This document shows, in pieces, positions 61,920 through 64,000 of a stretch of 64,000 nt of DNA. The stretch is from Tetraselmis striata (Eukaryota > Chlorophyta > Chlorodendrophyceae > Chlorodendrales > Chlorodendraceae): NCBI GenBank assembly GCA_006384855.1, contig VCJN01003028.1, positions 52,018 to 116,017 of the forward strand, given 5' to 3'. The position numbers and the translations under genes are program-made. Under the pieces are notes generated by a model that did no database searches, was not told the origin of the DNA, and saw nothing but the letters and a program-made list of their open reading frames with translations. Each line of letters starts with the position of its first letter. Position 1 is the first letter of the stretch.

Positions 61920-64000
61920 CGCTCACCTGTTGACGCGAGGGCACAGTGATTGAAAACTCAAAAATAAGGCCACCGAGCGCGGGGGAGGTGTGGTTGGCCG
62001 CCGTGGAGGTGTGTCAGGCTACGGGATCTGCGACTATTCGCAACAGGCAGCGACTACGGAGGCGCCCCGCCCCCGTCTGCCAGTAGCCGCACCGGAGAGT
62101 ACTGCAGGCGACCACGGGAGCGATCCGTAACCCGCAGCACGCGAAGGCGACTAATCCGTACGACTAGTCGCGCGGTGGAAATACAGTGCACAACACCCGT
62201 AAAGTACTGAATGAGGACGCGGGACCCGCTAGGGCAGAAAAATGAGTAAACGGTCAGGGTGGCAAGGGCTTAAGCGAGGTTTTAGGTGGTTAAATCCCTG
62301 TCCACGTCATTTCCCGGTCCTACCGGGTACCCGTCGCAGCAAAGACAAGGCGGTCTACAGCAAGGCGGTACAGTGGATCCGGTCTTGGCGGCTGCCATGG
62401 AATGGATGCATCCTCGTACGCGAGCTCATCGTATTCCGCGGACGATAAATATATCAGGCGCGGAGGGCTATACTTATCCGTAGCCCTTTCCGCGAAACAC
62501 TGTAGTCGCTATATAGAAGCATTAACAGCGACGAACTGATGTATCATCGTCGATGGTTCAGGCGCCGTGCTGCAAGTACAGGGTTTTACTTGCAGTACAC
62601 GTACAGGTAGGTAGCGAGCGCATCCAGCAGCAGCAGCAGGGTAGTAATATGGACTAGACGCAACATTCAAGAAATCCACACAGAAATCCACACAGAAATC
62701 CAGAAGGAAATCCAGCAGGGTAGTAATCCTTCCTACAGGTATGAGATAAGGATTACCGGCGGCGCTATAAAATGCCGTATCGCCAGCGGCGAAATAGAAA
62801 TGTCTCTACTGCTCTGAAGCTCTGCCGTTTCACATTTTTGTTGCGGCCGCCTCGACAGCATCGAGAAACTGATAACGACACGCACTCGTGTGCTGGGAAA
62901 CAAACTCGCAGCAGACCATAGTGACTACCAGTAGTTGCAACTCGTATCCGCGGAATGAATGGTGGGGACAGCAAGTCCCAACAGTCGGAGCGCCGCACAT
63001 TTACAAGCCAGGGCGGTGGCTCTGCTCAAGCAGCAGGCGCAGCTGCGAACAGCGCGCTCGATAGGTGCCACGGCAAGCCGAGTATCCAGAGGCGTACAAG
63101 CGTCCGACCACACGCCCCCCATCGAGAACAGCCATCTTCAACGGACAATGCACCCCAACGCGACGCTGGCCTCCATTACAGTGCCTAGCTTACCGTGAGG
63201 ACGCTTCCGAGATGGGACCGCTTTCAGTTGCGACAGGAGACGCTGGCCGTTCAACTAGGCGAGGACTCCTGGGATACACGGACTCCCCGGAAGCCGGGTC
63301 GTATGTGGGGGCCACTCAAGTTACGCAAACTTCTCAAGCACAAGCAGCGCCACCCGAGCCGACGGCGCGACCGCCGATCGTGTGCAATCGATGAAATATG
63401 CGCGCGAGGCCCGAAGACGACACCAAGGCAGCGTTCCCAGCTACGTGATCGCCCCAAACGGGCCAAGAAAGCTTGGCAGTGAAGGCAGCAGCGAGGCCGA
63501 GGAAATAGCCGCCCAAGAAGTGGTCCGCTCCCGGGGCTCCTCGCGAACTCGACACACAGCGGTCGAAACGGCTCCAGTGGGTCTGGGCTCCGACGAAGCC
63601 GCTGACAATAGCGGTAGCCGGAGCCGGTGGCAGTGGCGAAGGGAGCGGCAGCGGCACGGGAAGCGGGAGTGGCCAGGTCAGGATTCTTCCCTGTGCCCCA
63701 AAGAGCTGTCTCAGCGGAAGCACCCGGTATGCGCAAACTTTCGGCGGGTCGGGTCAGACGTCCTGGCTGGCCGATACAGCCGGTGGAACACGCAGCAGCA
63801 AGTTTCAAGGCTCGGCAGCGGGCACTGAGGAGTCGCCGCGCTCTGAGACGGGTGACACGAAATCTGCCACCCCGGTTCTGGACCTCACGAGGCGCAGCCG
63901 TCCGCTAATCTCAGGTGCGCCTCGTTCTACCCCCCCCCCCCCCCCCCCCCCGCCCCCGCTTCTCTTCCCAATCACCTCTCGACACCCTGCCCCCCCCCCC
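61920..64000. other. Repeat-rich end of window; no convincing gene
   Basis: It contains GCGACTACGG words, a (CAG)n run near 62620, 15-bp AATCCACACAGA-type repeats (62670-62720), a GC-rich plus-strand interval (62955-63900) with overlapping low-complexity frames, and poly-C tracts at 63930-63951 and at the right edge. Confidence 0.5.

Noticed and set aside
62955-63908. Long overlapping plus-strand frames near the right edge
   Set aside because: GC-rich, low-complexity Arg/Ser/Pro-rich translations in several frames at once, without motifs or a consistent frame.
1646-64000. tRNA or rRNA genes
   Set aside because: I found no cloverleaf with a T-arm GGTTCRA box in a convincing context and no rRNA-like sequence, though I could not run a dedicated search.

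Overview
The window looks like eukaryotic algal nuclear DNA that carries a decaying, endogenous giant-virus (NCLDV-type) segment; a fragment of a related viral genome is the alternative. Roughly positions 1-52,300 are gene-dense, close to half G+C, on both strands and apparently intron-poor. Their content is typical of giant viruses: a poxvirus VP39-type cap 2'-O-methyltransferase, a KptA/Tpt1 RNA phosphotransferase, a DUF1796 putative peptidase, a SET protein, a MYND protein, a J-domain protein, a glycosyltransferase, a PD-(D/E)XK-like nuclease, five F-box/ankyrin proteins and six LRAT-like proteins. From about 52,300 to 64,000 the DNA is gene-poor and full of simple repeats, a 25-bp palindromic minisatellite, palindromes and poly-C tracts. 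I read that arm as host flank. The host could be a stramenopile alga, but this is inference only.

Layout: 0-1.6 kb, two paralogous small proteins; 1.6-4.5 kb, truncated Fanzor transposon (family 1, copy 1) fused to an ankyrin gene; 5-10.4 kb, nuclease, coiled-coil protein, F-box/ankyrin, KptA and VP39-like genes; 10.4-13.9 kb, a complete family 2 Fanzor/mariner transposon; 13.9-23.4 kb, DUF1796, LRAT, F-box/ankyrin, SET and other viral-type genes; 23.5-27.2 kb, family 2 remnant plus family 1 copy 2 (the only copy with an uninterrupted Fanzor and all catalytic residues); 27.3-38.6 kb, FHA/F-box/ankyrin, MYND, LRAT and unknown genes plus a 744-bp family 3 element; 38.6-41.9 kb, family 1 copy 3 splitting a gene; 42-52 kb, glycosyltransferase, LRAT cluster, second family 3 element, J-domain and coiled-coil genes; 52-64 kb, repeat-rich arm.

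The central theme is RNA-guided-nuclease transposons. Family 1 (TIR-flanked, TA target, about 3.27 kb) and family 2 (TIR-flanked, TA target, 3.47 kb) each pair a Tc1/mariner/IS630-type DDE transposase with a Fanzor, the eukaryotic TnpB relative. In both, a conserved noncoding stretch between the Fanzor stop codon and the element end is the natural place for the guide (omega) RNA. Those ends also occur as isolated copies elsewhere in the window. Family 3 is a 744-bp non-autonomous element present twice at identical length.

At least ten genes carry a single disabling lesion (in-frame stop, frameshift, transposon insertion or catalytic-residue loss) in an otherwise intact reading frame. This is what neutral decay after integration would look like. 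No capsid, polymerase or packaging gene is visible, so the viral segment is partial or continues beyond the left edge.
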